Below are positions 25,262 to 36,548 of a DNA stretch of 64,000 bases, in pieces. The first letter of the stretch is position 1. Each line of letters opens with the position of its first letter. Under the pieces are notes generated by a model. The model was given only the letters and a program-made list of their open reading frames with translations. It had not been told where the DNA came from and ran no database searches. Source of the DNA: Martelella sp. HB161492 (lineage in GTDB: Bacteria > Pseudomonadota > Alphaproteobacteria > Rhizobiales > Rhizobiaceae); contig NZ_JAATVV010000009.1 of NCBI RefSeq assembly GCF_013184775.1, forward strand, positions 62,001 through 126,000. Reading direction: 5' to 3'. The translations under genes and the position numbers were made by a program.

Positions 25262-26236
25262 GAGCGCATCACGCCCGTGCGGCGCATCCAGATTCTGCAA
25301 CGGCCCCATCGGCACGACGCCGGTCGGGTTGATGGTTTTGTGGGAGCCGTAATAGTGGCGCTTGATGTGGTCGAAATTCACCGTCTCGGCAACGCCTGGC
25401 ACCTGATAGAGCTCACGCAGATAACCGTAAAGCGCGGGATAGTCGGCAATCCGCCTCAGATTGCACTTGAAATGACCGACATAGACCGGATCGAAGCGCA
25501 CCAGCGTCGTGAACAGGCGCCAGTCGGCTTCGGTGATCTGGTCGCCGACGAGATAACGCTGTTTCGACAGGCGGTCTTCCAGTGCGTCAAGCGCCGCAAA
25601 CAGCCTGGTCACATGCTCCTCATAGGCGGCCTGGGTGGTGGCGAAGCCTGACTTGTAAACACCGTTATTGACCGTGTCATAGACCTGCGCATTGATCGCA
25701 TCGATCTCGCTGCTGAGCGCTTCCGGGTAGAAGTCCAGCGTGTTGCCGGTGATGCCGTTGAAGGCGGAATTGAACATGCGGATGATTTCCGCCGACTCGT
25801 TGGAGACGATGGTTCTGGTCTTCTTGTCCCACAATACCGGCACTGTGACGCGGCCGGTATAGTCATCTGCCGCTGCCTTGTAGACCTGCCAGAGGAAATC
25901 GGCGCCATTGACCGGATCGTCGGTGCCGCCGTCGCGGTTCTTGAATTCCCAGCCGTTCTCGAGCATCAGCGGGTCGACGATCGACAGGCTGATCAGGTTT
26001 TCGAGGCCTTTCAGCTTGCGGAAAATCAGCGTGCGATGCGCCCAGGGGCAGGCCAGGGACACATAGAGGTGATAGCGTCCGGCCTCTGCGGCAAAGCCCG
26101 GTTTTCCGGTCGCTCCGGGGGCGCCATCGGCCGTCAGCCAGTTACGGAACTGGGCGTTCTCACGCTTGAAATGTCCGTTCGTCTTCTTCGTTTCGTACCA
26201 GACATCTTTCCAGACGCCGTCAACCAGCATGCCCAT
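25259..26236 (-). CDS. yqjG: glutathionyl-hydroquinone reductase (YqjG/ECM4 type)
   Basis: 325 residues. An omega/xi-class glutathione transferase that reduces glutathionyl-hydroquinones. The catalytic cysteine is C63 in LACPWAHRTL, and an all-alpha C-terminal domain follows (YLVGDQITEADWRLFTTLVRFD). AAAGGAG lies upstream of the ATG at 26236; a second ATG two codons on is possible. Its TAG stop comes from the end of the intergenic repeat. Confidence 0.9.
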   Translation of the reverse strand: MGMLVDGVWKDVWYETKKTNGHFKRENAQFRNWLTADGAPGATGKPGFAAEAGRYHLYVSLACPWAHRTLIFRKLKGLENLISLSIVDPLMLENGWEFKNRDGGTDDPVNGADFLWQVYKAAADDYTGRVTVPVLWDKKTRTIVSNESAEIIRMFNSAFNGITGNTLDFYPEALSSEIDAINAQVYDTVNNGVYKSGFATTQAAYEEHVTRLFAALDALEDRLSKQRYLVGDQITEADWRLFTTLVRFDPVYVGHFKCNLRRIADYPALYGYLRELYQVPGVAETVNFDHIKRHYYGSHKTINPTGVVPMGPLQNLDAPHGRDAL

Positions 26237-26513
26237 GGCGCTCTCCTTTCTTTTCGTTTCTGAGGGAGAGATACGGTCTTTGCGCCAAATTGCCAGTCCT
26301 CAATCTCTTGACAGTGTGTTGCGCCCTGTCCCGGACGGTTGCGATTTGCTGCGAAAAAGTCTGGACCCTTGGCTGCATTCCTGCTAGAGGCAACAGACTT
26401 TATGACAAAGGCCAATTGATGCTGCTGAACCTGCGACGACGCTGAACCGGATGAGACGGGGCTTTCCAGACCCCGAATGAGTTTTTGCGCGCCGAGAACA
26501 GGTTTTTTCCGAC

Positions 26514-27011
26514 ATGACAGCCGATTTGCATTATTGCGCCGAACTGGTTTCCCACGACATCGAAATCGAAGAGATCAACGACGAGGCCTTTGGCCCCGGG
26601 CGGTTTACCCGTACAGCTAGCCGGATTCGCGAGCAGGGTCCCCATGACATGGAGCTTTCCTTTGTCTGCCTCTGTCAGGACAAGGTGATTGCGTCGGTGC
26701 GCATGACGCCGGTCTGGGCTGGCAAGGTTGCCGGACATATGCTCGGGCCACTCGCGGTCCGGCCGTCTTTCAAGAATCAGGGCATTGGCCGGCGTCTGGT
26801 GGCGATTGCCACCGAAGCGGCAGCCAAGGCTGGTTCCGAAGCCGTGATCCTGATCGGTGATGCGCCCTATTATGGACCGCTTGGCTTCAAGCCGATCATC
26901 CCGCCGACATTGCTTCTGCCCGGTCCTGTCGATCCGCGCCGGATTCTGGCTTACCCGATTGCCGCCGATGTCGGCAGCCGGATGGTCGGAATGATGCGCT
27001 GGCGCGGCTGA
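26514..27011 (+). CDS. GNAT family N-acetyltransferase
   Basis: 165 residues. The acetyl-CoA-binding motif is LGPLAVRPSFKNQGIGRRLV (about residues 77-96), followed by AILIGDAPYYGPLGFKP-type sequence at the end of the fold. The branch (YhbS-like) acts on small molecules or proteins of unknown identity. The 277 bases upstream hold no gene; a short GC hairpin (CGGGG / CCCCG, 26457-26475) is the only structure I see there. Confidence 0.83.
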   Translation: MTADLHYCAELVSHDIEIEEINDEAFGPGRFTRTASRIREQGPHDMELSFVCLCQDKVIASVRMTPVWAGKVAGHMLGPLAVRPSFKNQGIGRRLVAIATEAAAKAGSEAVILIGDAPYYGPLGFKPIIPPTLLLPGPVDPRRILAYPIAADVGSRMVGMMRWRG

Positions 27012-27041
27012 GCCGCTCCAGCGTCAGGAAACGCCGCAGGC

Positions 27042-29123
27042 TCAGGAGCGTCCTTCGCGCCACCATGTCGCCGAAAGCGCCAGCAGCAGAAGCGCAATGC
27101 CAAGGAACCCGGCAAACAGCGGCAGGGTGCGGATGCTTTTAAGCACGGTATCGCTGGTCATGTGGATCGGGATGGCGTTGCCATCAGCGGCACGCATCGC
27201 GCCTGATACCAGCCGCAGCGGCGGCACGGAGGTTGCAGCGCCATTGCTGGCGACAAGCCGCCTGGTGAGGCCATTGCTTGCTGCACTTAACGGTTCAAGC
27301 GTCTCCGTGGTCGAAATCATCGCCCTGAATTCCGGTGCATTCGGATCACCGATATTGATCAGGCGTTCCAGATCGCCGTTATCAATGGTGAACAGGCCGG
27401 TTTCATCCAGATCCGTTTCACCGCGATAAAGCCCGGGCTCGGTTTCATCGAGCGGCAGCTGGATCGTCTCGCCGGACGGTGTGTGGATCGTGGCCGGGCC
27501 GGGGGCGTCGCCCATGGTCTGACGGGTGACCGTCAAATGCCGGCCATCGGCCTTTGCCGTCAGCGCCTCGTCTTCGAGCGCCGGTTCCTTCATCAGCCAG
27601 TGGGCGATGCGACGATAGAGCTGCGCATAAGGACCGCCGCCTTCGAAGCCGCGTGCCCAGAGCCAGCCCTGATCGGACAAGAGCTCCGCCACGCGTCCGT
27701 CGCCCACCTTGTCGAGCACCAGAAGCGGCTTGCCGTCGGCCGTCATCACGGTCTCGCCTTCCGCCCCGCTGACATCGATGGCGCGGAACCAGCGGCCCCA
27801 GTCCGGCGGCTCCGATGCGGAGCCCGGCAGGTCGCGGGTTACGGGATGTTTGCGTCCGAGATCGGAAAGCTCAGGATAGTAGCCGCCCGTGGTAACATTT
27901 CCGCTCGGGATTGCCGGCAGGACGCTTGAAAGCGGTGTTGCGGCAATCGATTCCGGCCCGGCGATTTCCGGTCCCGCGGCAACCAGAAGTGCGCCGCCCT
28001 TACGCACATATTGGGCGATATTATCGTAATAGAGCAGCGGCAGCACACCGCGGTTCTGGTAGCGGTCAAGAATGATCAGATCGAAATCGTCGATCTTGTC
28101 GTTGAACAGTTCGCGGGTCGGAAAGGCGATCAGCGACAATTCGTTGATCGGCGTTCCATCCTGCTTTTCCGGCGGGCGCAAAATCGTGAAGTGGACGAGA
28201 TCGACCGAGCCATCGGACTTCAGAAGGTTGCGCCAGGTTCGCTCGCCGGCATGGGGAGAACCAGACACCAGCAGCACGCGCAGGTTCTCACGGATCCCCT
28301 CAACCTCCTTGACGGCACGATTGTTGACGTCGCTGAGCTCCCCGGCAATCTTGTCCACGGAGAGTTCGACAATATTGCTGCCGCCATTTGGCACGTTGAA
28401 GCGCAGCGTGGTCGGCTCGCCCGGCTGAACCCTCATCGTTGCGATGATGTCGCCATTGACCCGTGCTGTCACCGTTGCCGCTGACGCATCTGCCGGCGGA
28501 ATCGCACCATCATCGATCACCCGGAAGGTGACGGACTGATCCTCGCCGACAAGACCGAAACGCGGTGCTTCATCAATGGCGATCCGCCGGTCAAACTCTT
28601 CAGGCCTGCCGGTAATCAGGGCGCTGAGCGGCGCCTGACCGCCGAGAAGGGCGGTATTGTCCGGGATGTCGTGGATCTCGCCGTCAGTAATGAAAATGGC
28701 GCCGCCAAGCCGGCTTTGCGGAACATCGCGAATGGCATCGGCAAGGGCGCCGAAGGCGCGCGTCGAGGCGGAACCATTTTCCTCGGAGGTCGCAACATCG
28801 ATGATGCGCGGTTCAATCAGCGGCTTTGCCTCAAGCTCCTTTTGCAGGGCAGCAAGGGCATCGTCGCTCTGCTCTTGCCGTTCTCCGAGCTTCTGGCTCT
28901 GGCTGCGGTCAACAACGATCGGAACAATGGTCGGCAGCGGCGAACGTTCCTCACGCGACAATGTCGGGTTGGCAAGTGCGGCTATGATCAGCAATCCGGA
29001 AAGCGCGCGCAGCGTCGTGCCCTTGAGGCGGGCAAAATAGCCGATGCCTGCGAGAAGCGCGACCATCACGACAGCGGCGAGCAGGACCGGCAGCGGCAGG
29101 AAGGGTGAAAAGGCAAGCTGCAT
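27042..29123 (-). CDS. membrane protein with glutamine-amidotransferase-like domain (moxR cluster)
   Basis: 693 residues. Two membrane segments at the N-terminus (about 8-28 and 36-52), a large exported middle, and one membrane segment near residue 670. The middle first resembles a von Willebrand-type region (PIVVDRSQSQ, then GAIFITDGEIHDIPDN). A class-I glutamine-amidotransferase-like fold follows (LRVLLVSGSPH, FDLIILDRYQNRG, VRKGGALLVAAGPE), with no catalytic Cys visible. Its ATG overlaps the stop of the upstream gene by one base (TAATG). It is the last gene of the moxR cluster. Its role in envelope stress or complex assembly is inferred from context. Confidence 0.78.
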   Translation of the reverse strand: MQLAFSPFLPLPVLLAAVVMVALLAGIGYFARLKGTTLRALSGLLIIAALANPTLSREERSPLPTIVPIVVDRSQSQKLGERQEQSDDALAALQKELEAKPLIEPRIIDVATSEENGSASTRAFGALADAIRDVPQSRLGGAIFITDGEIHDIPDNTALLGGQAPLSALITGRPEEFDRRIAIDEAPRFGLVGEDQSVTFRVIDDGAIPPADASAATVTARVNGDIIATMRVQPGEPTTLRFNVPNGGSNIVELSVDKIAGELSDVNNRAVKEVEGIRENLRVLLVSGSPHAGERTWRNLLKSDGSVDLVHFTILRPPEKQDGTPINELSLIAFPTRELFNDKIDDFDLIILDRYQNRGVLPLLYYDNIAQYVRKGGALLVAAGPEIAGPESIAATPLSSVLPAIPSGNVTTGGYYPELSDLGRKHPVTRDLPGSASEPPDWGRWFRAIDVSGAEGETVMTADGKPLLVLDKVGDGRVAELLSDQGWLWARGFEGGGPYAQLYRRIAHWLMKEPALEDEALTAKADGRHLTVTRQTMGDAPGPATIHTPSGETIQLPLDETEPGLYRGETDLDETGLFTIDNGDLERLINIGDPNAPEFRAMISTTETLEPLSAASNGLTRRLVASNGAATSVPPLRLVSGAMRAADGNAIPIHMTSDTVLKSIRTLPLFAGFLGIALLLLALSATWWREGRS

Positions 29124-31927
29124 TACTGGCCGAGCCTTTCAAGAAGAGCCGGGACATGAACCTGGTCGGCCTTGTAGTTTCCGGTCAGCATATACATGAC
29201 GATATTGACACCGGCACGATAGGCGAGAACACGCTGGCGCGGATCGGGTGGAATGGTTGGCAGCATCGGCGTGCTGTCATCATTGATGGCCCAGGCGCCG
29301 GCGAAATCATTGCCGGTGATAATGATCGGGGACACGCCGTCACCGCCCATGGAACCGGAACCCGGTTCGGCAAGGGCCGGATTGCTGCCGCCTTCCGCCT
29401 CCACCCAGAGCGGCGAGCCGTCATAGCGTCCGGGAAAATCATCCAGAAGATAGAAGGCGCGCGTCAGCACATGGCCATCCGGCACCGGCTCCAGCGGCGG
29501 CACATCGATGGAGCTGAGGATCTGGCGCAGTCGCTGGGTATTGGCGCTGGCGACATTGCTGCCGAGCGGCGAATACTGGTCGCGCGTGTCAAACAGGACC
29601 GTGCCGCCATTGCGCATATAGGCGTCAATCCGGGCAATGGCTTCAGGGCTCGGCATGGGGGCGGTGGCAGAGATCGGCCAGTAGATCAGCGGATAGAAGG
29701 CCAGTTCGTCCTTCGCCGGGTCCACACCAACGGGATCGCCCGGCTCGAGCGCGGTGCGGTAGGAGATAAACTCCGACAGACCTTCCAGCCCGCGTTTGGC
29801 GATATTGTCGACATCGTCTTCGCCGGTGATCACATAGGCGAGGTGAGTCTCGTCAAGCTGAGCCATGATGACGGCATCATCCTCGCTGGACTTTTCATTC
29901 GCATGGGCGGTCTGTGGCTGGATGAGACCGGCAAGCGGCACCAGAGCGATCACCAGTGCCATGGCCGCCGTCTTGCCGTTGCGGCGCGAAAAGGCACCAT
30001 TCATGAGCAGCATGATCACTCCGTCAGCCAGAAGCAGGAGAAAGGCGATCCCCAGCAGCCATGGCCTCAGCGACACGGTCTGCGGACCGTCGATGAAGCC
30101 GGTGCTGGCGCTGGGCGACAGGGCGCCCGCTTCAAAGGGAGAAAGCGCGTCGCCGGCATTGAAGAGATTGAGCGCGACAAAACCGTCGGCACTGCCATAA
30201 AGGCCGGGCGGATTGTCCTGGCTGGCAACAGGGCTGGTATCAGCCCGGATGGCGAGCGGCTTGGCATTGGCCGTGTCGGTTGACAGCGCGCCATCGGCTG
30301 AGAGCAGACGGTAGGGCGGCAATGTTCCGGCGTCACCGGCTGCAACGGCGCTTCCCTGCGACAGGCGGATCACCCGGCGCAGCATTTCAACGAAAAAGCC
30401 CGAGATCGGCAGGTCGGACCAGGTCGCATCGGCAGCGGTGTGAAACAGCACCAGCCGGCCGGCACCGTCATCGGCGGCTGTTACCAGAGGCGTGCCGTCG
30501 GTCAGGCTCGCCCATGTATGTTCCGGCAGTGTGGCGGTGGGTTCGGCCAGAACCTGCCGCTTGACCGTGATATCGGCAGGGACCGGCAGCCCGGCAAAGG
30601 GGCTGTCCGGAGAAAACGGCGCCAGATGCTGCGGCTCGCTCCATGACATGGCGCCTCCGAAAGCGCGGGCGCCTTGGCGCAGCTGCACCGGCAGCAGCGA
30701 ATCGTCGCCATCGCTGGCTGCAAGGCGCGGTCCGGCGAAGCGGATCAGCGTGCCGCCAGCCTTGGTCCAGTCCTCGAGCTTCGCATGGACATCGTCAGGC
30801 ATGGTGCCGATATCGGCCAGTATGATCACCGATGGCTTGTCGGCCAGCAATTCATCAACCTGTTCGCCCAGTGTCTGCTTGTGGCTCTGCACGAGGTCCG
30901 CATAGGGCTGCAGCGCCTGACGTATATAGTATACCGGTGTCAGAAGCGGCTGGAAATCATTGGCTTCATCGCCGGTAATCAGGGCAACGCGGCGGCGCCT
31001 GAAACCGTCATCGACCAGATGAACGCCACCGGCATCGGCTGAACCATCGAGCCTGAGTGCCGCGAAATCATTGCGCAGCTCAAAAGGCGCCGACAGCGTT
31101 GCGACAGCGCTGGTGGCATCAGCATCGAAACCGGCATCGGCGCTGGCAATCAGCCGGCCCTCCTTGTCATAGGCGTTGACCGTCCGGGTCTCGGTCGTTC
31201 CGGCATCGGCGCGGATCACGCTCACGCGGGTCGCATCGGCATCATTATGCGCCAGACTGATTGCATCAGGGGCGGGGCCGCGCCGTCCAAGCACCAGCAT
31301 GGCCGCAGGCTTCAGCGCGTTGAGTGTGGCAATGGCCGCAGCATCACCGCTTGCCGAGAGATCGTCCGAGATCAGCGCCAGCGTGCCCGGCCTGGTTCCG
31401 TTCAGTCCGCTTGTGAGGTTTTCCGCAGCCTTTTCGCGATCGGGACGAAGCGGGGCCGGGCGGGCGGCGGCCAGCCTTTCGCGCGCGGCCGTGGCCGAAA
31501 CCGGGCTGGCGTCGCCGGCCGGACCGGCGGTAAAGGCCAGCGCAACGGCCAGATCCTGTTTTTCCGCCTCGTCGATCAGGCGCGAGGCGGCGTCAACGCG
31601 GTCCTGCCAGTCTTCGGCGGTTGCCCAGTCATTATCGACGACGAGTGCCAGCGGCCCGCCCGGGGCAAGCTCGGTGTTCTGCGGGTTCAGCAGCGGATCC
31701 GCCAGCGCCAGAATCACCAGCGTCACAAGCAGCATGCGCAACAGCGTCAGCCACCACGGACTTCTGGCCGGCGTTTCCTCCCGTCTGGCCAGCCGGGCGA
31801 GGATGGCAAAGGGTGGAAAACTTTCCTGTGTCGGGCGCGGCGGCGTCAGCTTGAGAAGCCACCAGATCGCCGGCAGCAGCACCAGCGACAACAGCACGAA
31901 AGGGCTGGCAAAGGCGAGAAGGCCCAT
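29123..31927 (-). CDS. DUF4159 / BatA-like membrane protein
   Basis: 934 residues. The N-terminus is the BatA-type double membrane hairpin (FASPFVLLSLVLLPAIWWLLKL, then WWLTLLRMLLVTLVILALADP). A degenerate von Willebrand A-like domain follows (LALVVDNDWATAEDW). A central membrane segment occurs around residues 625-645, and the last 220 residues are DUF4159 (HLAYVITGEDDVDNIAKRGL, GGTVLFDTRDQY). Both ends overlap neighbours: the start with the DUF58 gene (TGATG), the end with the next gene (TAATG). Tight coupling suggests a multi-subunit membrane complex. Confidence 0.83.
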   Translation of the reverse strand: MGLLAFASPFVLLSLVLLPAIWWLLKLTPPRPTQESFPPFAILARLARREETPARSPWWLTLLRMLLVTLVILALADPLLNPQNTELAPGGPLALVVDNDWATAEDWQDRVDAASRLIDEAEKQDLAVALAFTAGPAGDASPVSATAARERLAAARPAPLRPDREKAAENLTSGLNGTRPGTLALISDDLSASGDAAAIATLNALKPAAMLVLGRRGPAPDAISLAHNDADATRVSVIRADAGTTETRTVNAYDKEGRLIASADAGFDADATSAVATLSAPFELRNDFAALRLDGSADAGGVHLVDDGFRRRRVALITGDEANDFQPLLTPVYYIRQALQPYADLVQSHKQTLGEQVDELLADKPSVIILADIGTMPDDVHAKLEDWTKAGGTLIRFAGPRLAASDGDDSLLPVQLRQGARAFGGAMSWSEPQHLAPFSPDSPFAGLPVPADITVKRQVLAEPTATLPEHTWASLTDGTPLVTAADDGAGRLVLFHTAADATWSDLPISGFFVEMLRRVIRLSQGSAVAAGDAGTLPPYRLLSADGALSTDTANAKPLAIRADTSPVASQDNPPGLYGSADGFVALNLFNAGDALSPFEAGALSPSASTGFIDGPQTVSLRPWLLGIAFLLLLADGVIMLLMNGAFSRRNGKTAAMALVIALVPLAGLIQPQTAHANEKSSEDDAVIMAQLDETHLAYVITGEDDVDNIAKRGLEGLSEFISYRTALEPGDPVGVDPAKDELAFYPLIYWPISATAPMPSPEAIARIDAYMRNGGTVLFDTRDQYSPLGSNVASANTQRLRQILSSIDVPPLEPVPDGHVLTRAFYLLDDFPGRYDGSPLWVEAEGGSNPALAEPGSGSMGGDGVSPIIITGNDFAGAWAINDDSTPMLPTIPPDPRQRVLAYRAGVNIVMYMLTGNYKADQVHVPALLERLGQ

Positions 31928-32841
31928 CAGTTGCGCCCTCCAGCCATGGTTTCCCCGGAAAGGCGCACATGAAGCGTGCTGAGCGCTTCGGAAGCAGGGT
32001 GGTCGGTATGGTGGGTGGCAAAGCTCCAGCCCAGACGGCGGGCCTCGGCGGCAAGGAACTGGCGCCGTTGCTGATAGAACTGCAGATACTCATCGCGCAG
32101 GCTTTCCGCGCGCCCAAGTGTCAGCCGCCTGCCGGTCTCGGGATCGCGGAATTCCGTGCGGCCACGATAGGGAAAGCTTTCTTCTGCCGGATCGGCAATT
32201 TCCATCAGATGACCGCGGATGCCGCGTTCGGCCAGCGGTGCGATCCGGGCGATCAGCGCGTCCGGCTGATCGAGAAAATCGCCGAAAATCACCATGTCGG
32301 CATGATCGCGGATCAGGGTGGTGTCGGGCAGGCTTGGCGGCCGGTCGGGCTGAAGCGAAAGCGCATGGGCCAGCCGTTCGGCACCATTGCGATGTGCAAC
32401 TGGTGCCATGATTCCGGGCACGCCGATCCGTTCGCCGGAGCGCAGCAGAAGCTCTGCCAGTGCCAGCATCAGCACAAGCGCACGTTTTTCCTTGGAGACC
32501 GGGGCGAGCGTCGAGCGGAACAGCATGGACGGCGACAGATCGACATGAAGCCAGATCGTGTGGGCAGCCTCCCACTCCATGTCGCGGACATAGGCATGGT
32601 CGTCGCGGGCGGAGCGGCGCCAGTCAATCCGGGTATAGCTCTCGCCCGGCGCATAGGGGCGGAACTGCCAGAACTGTTCGCCGGTGCCGCGGCGTTTGCG
32701 GCCATGCCATCCGGCGATCACCGTATTGGCGATCCGCCGCGCTTCGGTCAGGCAGTCGGGCATCAGAGCCGCACGCCGGGCGGCCTCGCTCAGGGCGCTG
32801 CCGGCGGCGCTTGGCGTGACGCTGTGTCCAATGGGTGCCAC
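31927..32841 (-). CDS. DUF58 domain-containing protein
   Basis: 304 residues. The DUF58 signature is present: GTGEQFWQFRPYAPGESYTRIDWRRSARDD (about residues 52-80) and then a vWA-like HVDLSPSMLF, which keeps the metal-site DxSxS partly (D-L-S-P-S). It is cytoplasmic, without membrane segments. DUF58 proteins accompany MoxR ATPases and are thought to be their targets or adaptors. It begins 14 bases after moxR and overlaps the DUF4159 gene. Confidence 0.9.
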   Translation of the reverse strand: MAPIGHSVTPSAAGSALSEAARRAALMPDCLTEARRIANTVIAGWHGRKRRGTGEQFWQFRPYAPGESYTRIDWRRSARDDHAYVRDMEWEAAHTIWLHVDLSPSMLFRSTLAPVSKEKRALVLMLALAELLLRSGERIGVPGIMAPVAHRNGAERLAHALSLQPDRPPSLPDTTLIRDHADMVIFGDFLDQPDALIARIAPLAERGIRGHLMEIADPAEESFPYRGRTEFRDPETGRRLTLGRAESLRDEYLQFYQQRRQFLAAEARRLGWSFATHHTDHPASEALSTLHVRLSGETMAGGRN

Positions 32842-32855
32842 GTGATGACCTGCTT

Positions 32856-33863
<1,008 letters not shown>

Positions 33864-34037
33864 GCTGTTTTCTCCGCGATAGTGATACGCCAGGGCGGGC
33901 GAACCCGAAAATCGAAATAATACCGCCACATGATCGCAATCAGGATAAACACCTCTTGGCGGCTGACAAGACGGATCGAAATGACTATTCCGAGAGCGAG
34001 CTCTTTCGAGACCGTAGGTTTAAACCGGGACCGAAAC

Positions 34038-34655
34038 ATGACAATACGAAAAAGCAGCGATGTAAGTGGCCTTGCCGGCGAAATAGCACGGCTGTTTACC
34101 GAAGAAGACATGAAGGCGGCCGGTGCTTTGCCTGTCGAACGCTGGAATCCGCCCGATTGTGGCGCCATCGATATGGAGATTCGGCGCGACGGCAGCTGGC
34201 ACTACATGAAGACGCCGATCGCCCGGGAAGCGCTCTTGCGGCTGTTTGCCTCGGTGCTTCGCAAGGACGAGGATGGCGAAACCTATCTCGTCACGCCTGT
34301 GGAAAAGGTGAGGATCCGCGTCGAGGACGCCGCTTTCCTGGCTGTCGAACTGAAGATTGCCGAGCAGGGCGGAGAGCCGCTTCTGGCGATTCGCACGAAT
34401 ACCGGCAATATCATCGCGATTGATGCCGACCATCCGCTGCGATTTGTGCATGAGGGTGAAGATGGCGCCCTCAAACCCTATGTAAGGGTGCGCGGAAGGC
34501 TGGAAGCACTGTTTTCGCGCGCATTGGTGCATGATCTCGTGGCGCTGGGCGAAGAGGCCGAGATCGACGGAGAGGCAATGTTCGTCATCCGCTCGGCTGG
34601 TGCCGTTTTCCCGGTGATGCGGATGAAGGATATCGGAGATGAAGCATATGAGTGA
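34038..34655 (+). CDS. DUF1285 family protein
   Basis: 205 residues, no signal or membrane segment. The stretch IDMEIRRDGSWHYMKTPIAREALLRLFASVLRKD and the later EDGETYLVTPVEKVRIRVEDAAF fit DUF1285, a family of unknown function with a paired beta fold. The ATG at 34038 follows GGGA. Its end overlaps the nudix gene by 8 bases, and that gene overlaps cca, so the three are probably one operon. Confidence 0.82.
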   Translation: MTIRKSSDVSGLAGEIARLFTEEDMKAAGALPVERWNPPDCGAIDMEIRRDGSWHYMKTPIAREALLRLFASVLRKDEDGETYLVTPVEKVRIRVEDAAFLAVELKIAEQGGEPLLAIRTNTGNIIAIDADHPLRFVHEGEDGALKPYVRVRGRLEALFSRALVHDLVALGEEAEIDGEAMFVIRSAGAVFPVMRMKDIGDEAYE

Positions 34656-35283
34656 GGCCGGGGCTTTCAGCGCTTCCGAATTTCGCCGGCGGGCGCTTGA
34701 CCAGAGCGGGCGGCCGCTTGCGGAGGCCTGGCGCGACCATGGTGACCATCGGCTGAACCCGGATCTTCTGGACGGACTTGAGAGCATCGCGCTGCGTGAT
34801 GCCGCGGTTCTGGTGCCGGTGATCGATGACGGCGCGGAAGCGCGGGTGATCTTCACCCGACGCACGACCAAGCTGCGCAAGCATTCCGGCCAGATCTCCT
34901 TTCCCGGCGGTTCCATCGATCCGGAGGATGCAAGTCCTGAAGCCGCTGCGCTTCGCGAAAGCGAGGAGGAGATCGGCCTGTTGCGAAATTTCGTCGAGCC
35001 GCTGGCGCGCATGCCCAATTACTTCGCCGGGACAGGGTTCAAGATCACACCGGTGCTGTCGCTGGTGCGTCCCGGCTTTTCACTGACGCCCAATCCCGAT
35101 GAGGTGGCCGAGGTTTTCGAGGTGCCGCTCTCCTTCATCATGAACCCGGCCAACCATCAGATGGGCCACGCCGTGCTTGCCGGTCATGACCGGCAATTCT
35201 ACGAGATGACCTTTGGTGAATATCGGATCTGGGGCATCACTGCCGGTATCATCCGGACAATCTATGAAAGGCTTTATGCGTGA
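34648..35283 (+). CDS. NUDIX hydrolase, CoA pyrophosphatase type
   Basis: 211 residues. It has the CoA-specific nudix block LRKHSGQISFPGGSID, then the nudix box ending REXXEEXG (LRESEEEIGL). Such enzymes cleave CoA or its derivatives to phosphopantetheine and 3',5'-ADP. GGAG at 34635-34638 fits an ATG at 34648 (spacing 9); the ATG at 34639 touches it. It lies between DUF1285 and cca with overlapping ends. Confidence 0.9.
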   Translation: MSEAGAFSASEFRRRALDQSGRPLAEAWRDHGDHRLNPDLLDGLESIALRDAAVLVPVIDDGAEARVIFTRRTTKLRKHSGQISFPGGSIDPEDASPEAAALRESEEEIGLLRNFVEPLARMPNYFAGTGFKITPVLSLVRPGFSLTPNPDEVAEVFEVPLSFIMNPANHQMGHAVLAGHDRQFYEMTFGEYRIWGITAGIIRTIYERLYA

Positions 35284-36548
35284 CAAGCGTCAAGGATCAG
35301 CCCTGGTTTATGGCTGAAAATGTTCAGCGCGTTCTCGACGTCATGAATGGCGACGGCGCGGAGACGCGTGTTGTCGGCGGCGCGGTGCGCAATGCGCTGA
35401 TGGGGCTTTCCGTCAACGATATCGACATGGCAACCACGCTGGAACCTGACGCCGTCATCGCCCGGGCGAAGGCCCATGGCATGAAGCCGGTGCCGACGGG
35501 TATCGACCATGGCACGGTGACGGTGATCTGCAATCACCAGCCCTTCGAGCTGACGACATTGCGCACCGATGTCGAAACCTTTGGCCGCCACGCTCAGGTC
35601 CGTTTCGGAACGGACTGGGCCGAGGATGCGGCCCGGCGCGACCTGACCATCAATGCGCTTTATGCCGGGATGGATGGCGAGGTTATCGACCTTGTCGATG
35701 GTCTGGCCGATATCGAGACGAAAACGGTGCGCTTTATCGGAGATGCCGAGCTCAGGATCCGTGAGGACTATCTGCGGATCCTGCGTTTCTTTCGCTTCTT
35801 CGCCTGGTACGGTGCCGGCCGGCCTGATGCTAAGGGTCTCAAGGCTGCCGCCAAGGCACGCGACGGGATCGCCACGCTGTCGGCCGAGCGGATCTGGAGC
35901 GAGCTGAAAAAGCTTCTTTCGGCTGAAGATCCGTCGCGGGCGCTGCTGTGGATGCGACAGACCGGGGTTTTGACGCTTGTTCTGCCGGAAAGTGAGAAAT
36001 GGGGGATCGACGCCATCGGACCGCTGATCGCGACGGAAGCGCAGCTTGGCTGGACACCGGACCCTTATCTCCGTCTCGCCGCGATCATTCCGCCGGACGA
36101 GGGGCGCGTCAGCGCCATGGCGCGCCGTCTGCGCCTGTCCAATGCCGAGGGGGCGCGGCTGAAGGCCTTCGCCCGGGCGCCGCAGATGGGTGACGGCATG
36201 AGCCAGGCCGCGCTGAAGCGTCTGCTTTATCGCCATGGCAGGGATGGGATCGAAATCCGTCTGCGGCATCTGCTCGCATCGGCCAGGGGAAAAGCGGCCG
36301 CTGGCGATCTGGAGCAGGCGGCGGCATCGGCGCGGCTCCTGGTACTCCTCGAAATGGTCACCTCGTGGGAGAAGCCGCTCATGCCGATCACGGGCGCGGA
36401 TGTGATCGCGGCCGGAGCCAAACCTGGACCACAGGTCGGCGAAATTCTCAAGCTGCTGGAGAATGAATGGGTCGAGGGGGGATTTGCATATGACCGGGCG
36501 ACACTCGCCGCCCGGATGGAAGCGCTGGTTGCGACGTTGAAGCCCTAA
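35280..36548 (+). CDS. cca: CCA tRNA nucleotidyltransferase / poly(A)-polymerase family
   Basis: 422 residues. The nucleotidyltransferase head has GGAVRNALMG (33-42) and NDIDMAT with the two catalytic Asp residues, then RRDLTINALY. The helical neck, body and tail follow. It adds or repairs the 3' CCA of tRNAs. The start is GTG at 35280, sharing GTGA with the nudix stop. Its stop overlaps by four bases the stop of the convergent DUF1059 gene. Confidence 0.92.
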   Translation: MTSVKDQPWFMAENVQRVLDVMNGDGAETRVVGGAVRNALMGLSVNDIDMATTLEPDAVIARAKAHGMKPVPTGIDHGTVTVICNHQPFELTTLRTDVETFGRHAQVRFGTDWAEDAARRDLTINALYAGMDGEVIDLVDGLADIETKTVRFIGDAELRIREDYLRILRFFRFFAWYGAGRPDAKGLKAAAKARDGIATLSAERIWSELKKLLSAEDPSRALLWMRQTGVLTLVLPESEKWGIDAIGPLIATEAQLGWTPDPYLRLAAIIPPDEGRVSAMARRLRLSNAEGARLKAFARAPQMGDGMSQAALKRLLYRHGRDGIEIRLRHLLASARGKAAAGDLEQAAASARLLVLLEMVTSWEKPLMPITGADVIAAGAKPGPQVGEILKLLENEWVEGGFAYDRATLAARMEALVATLKP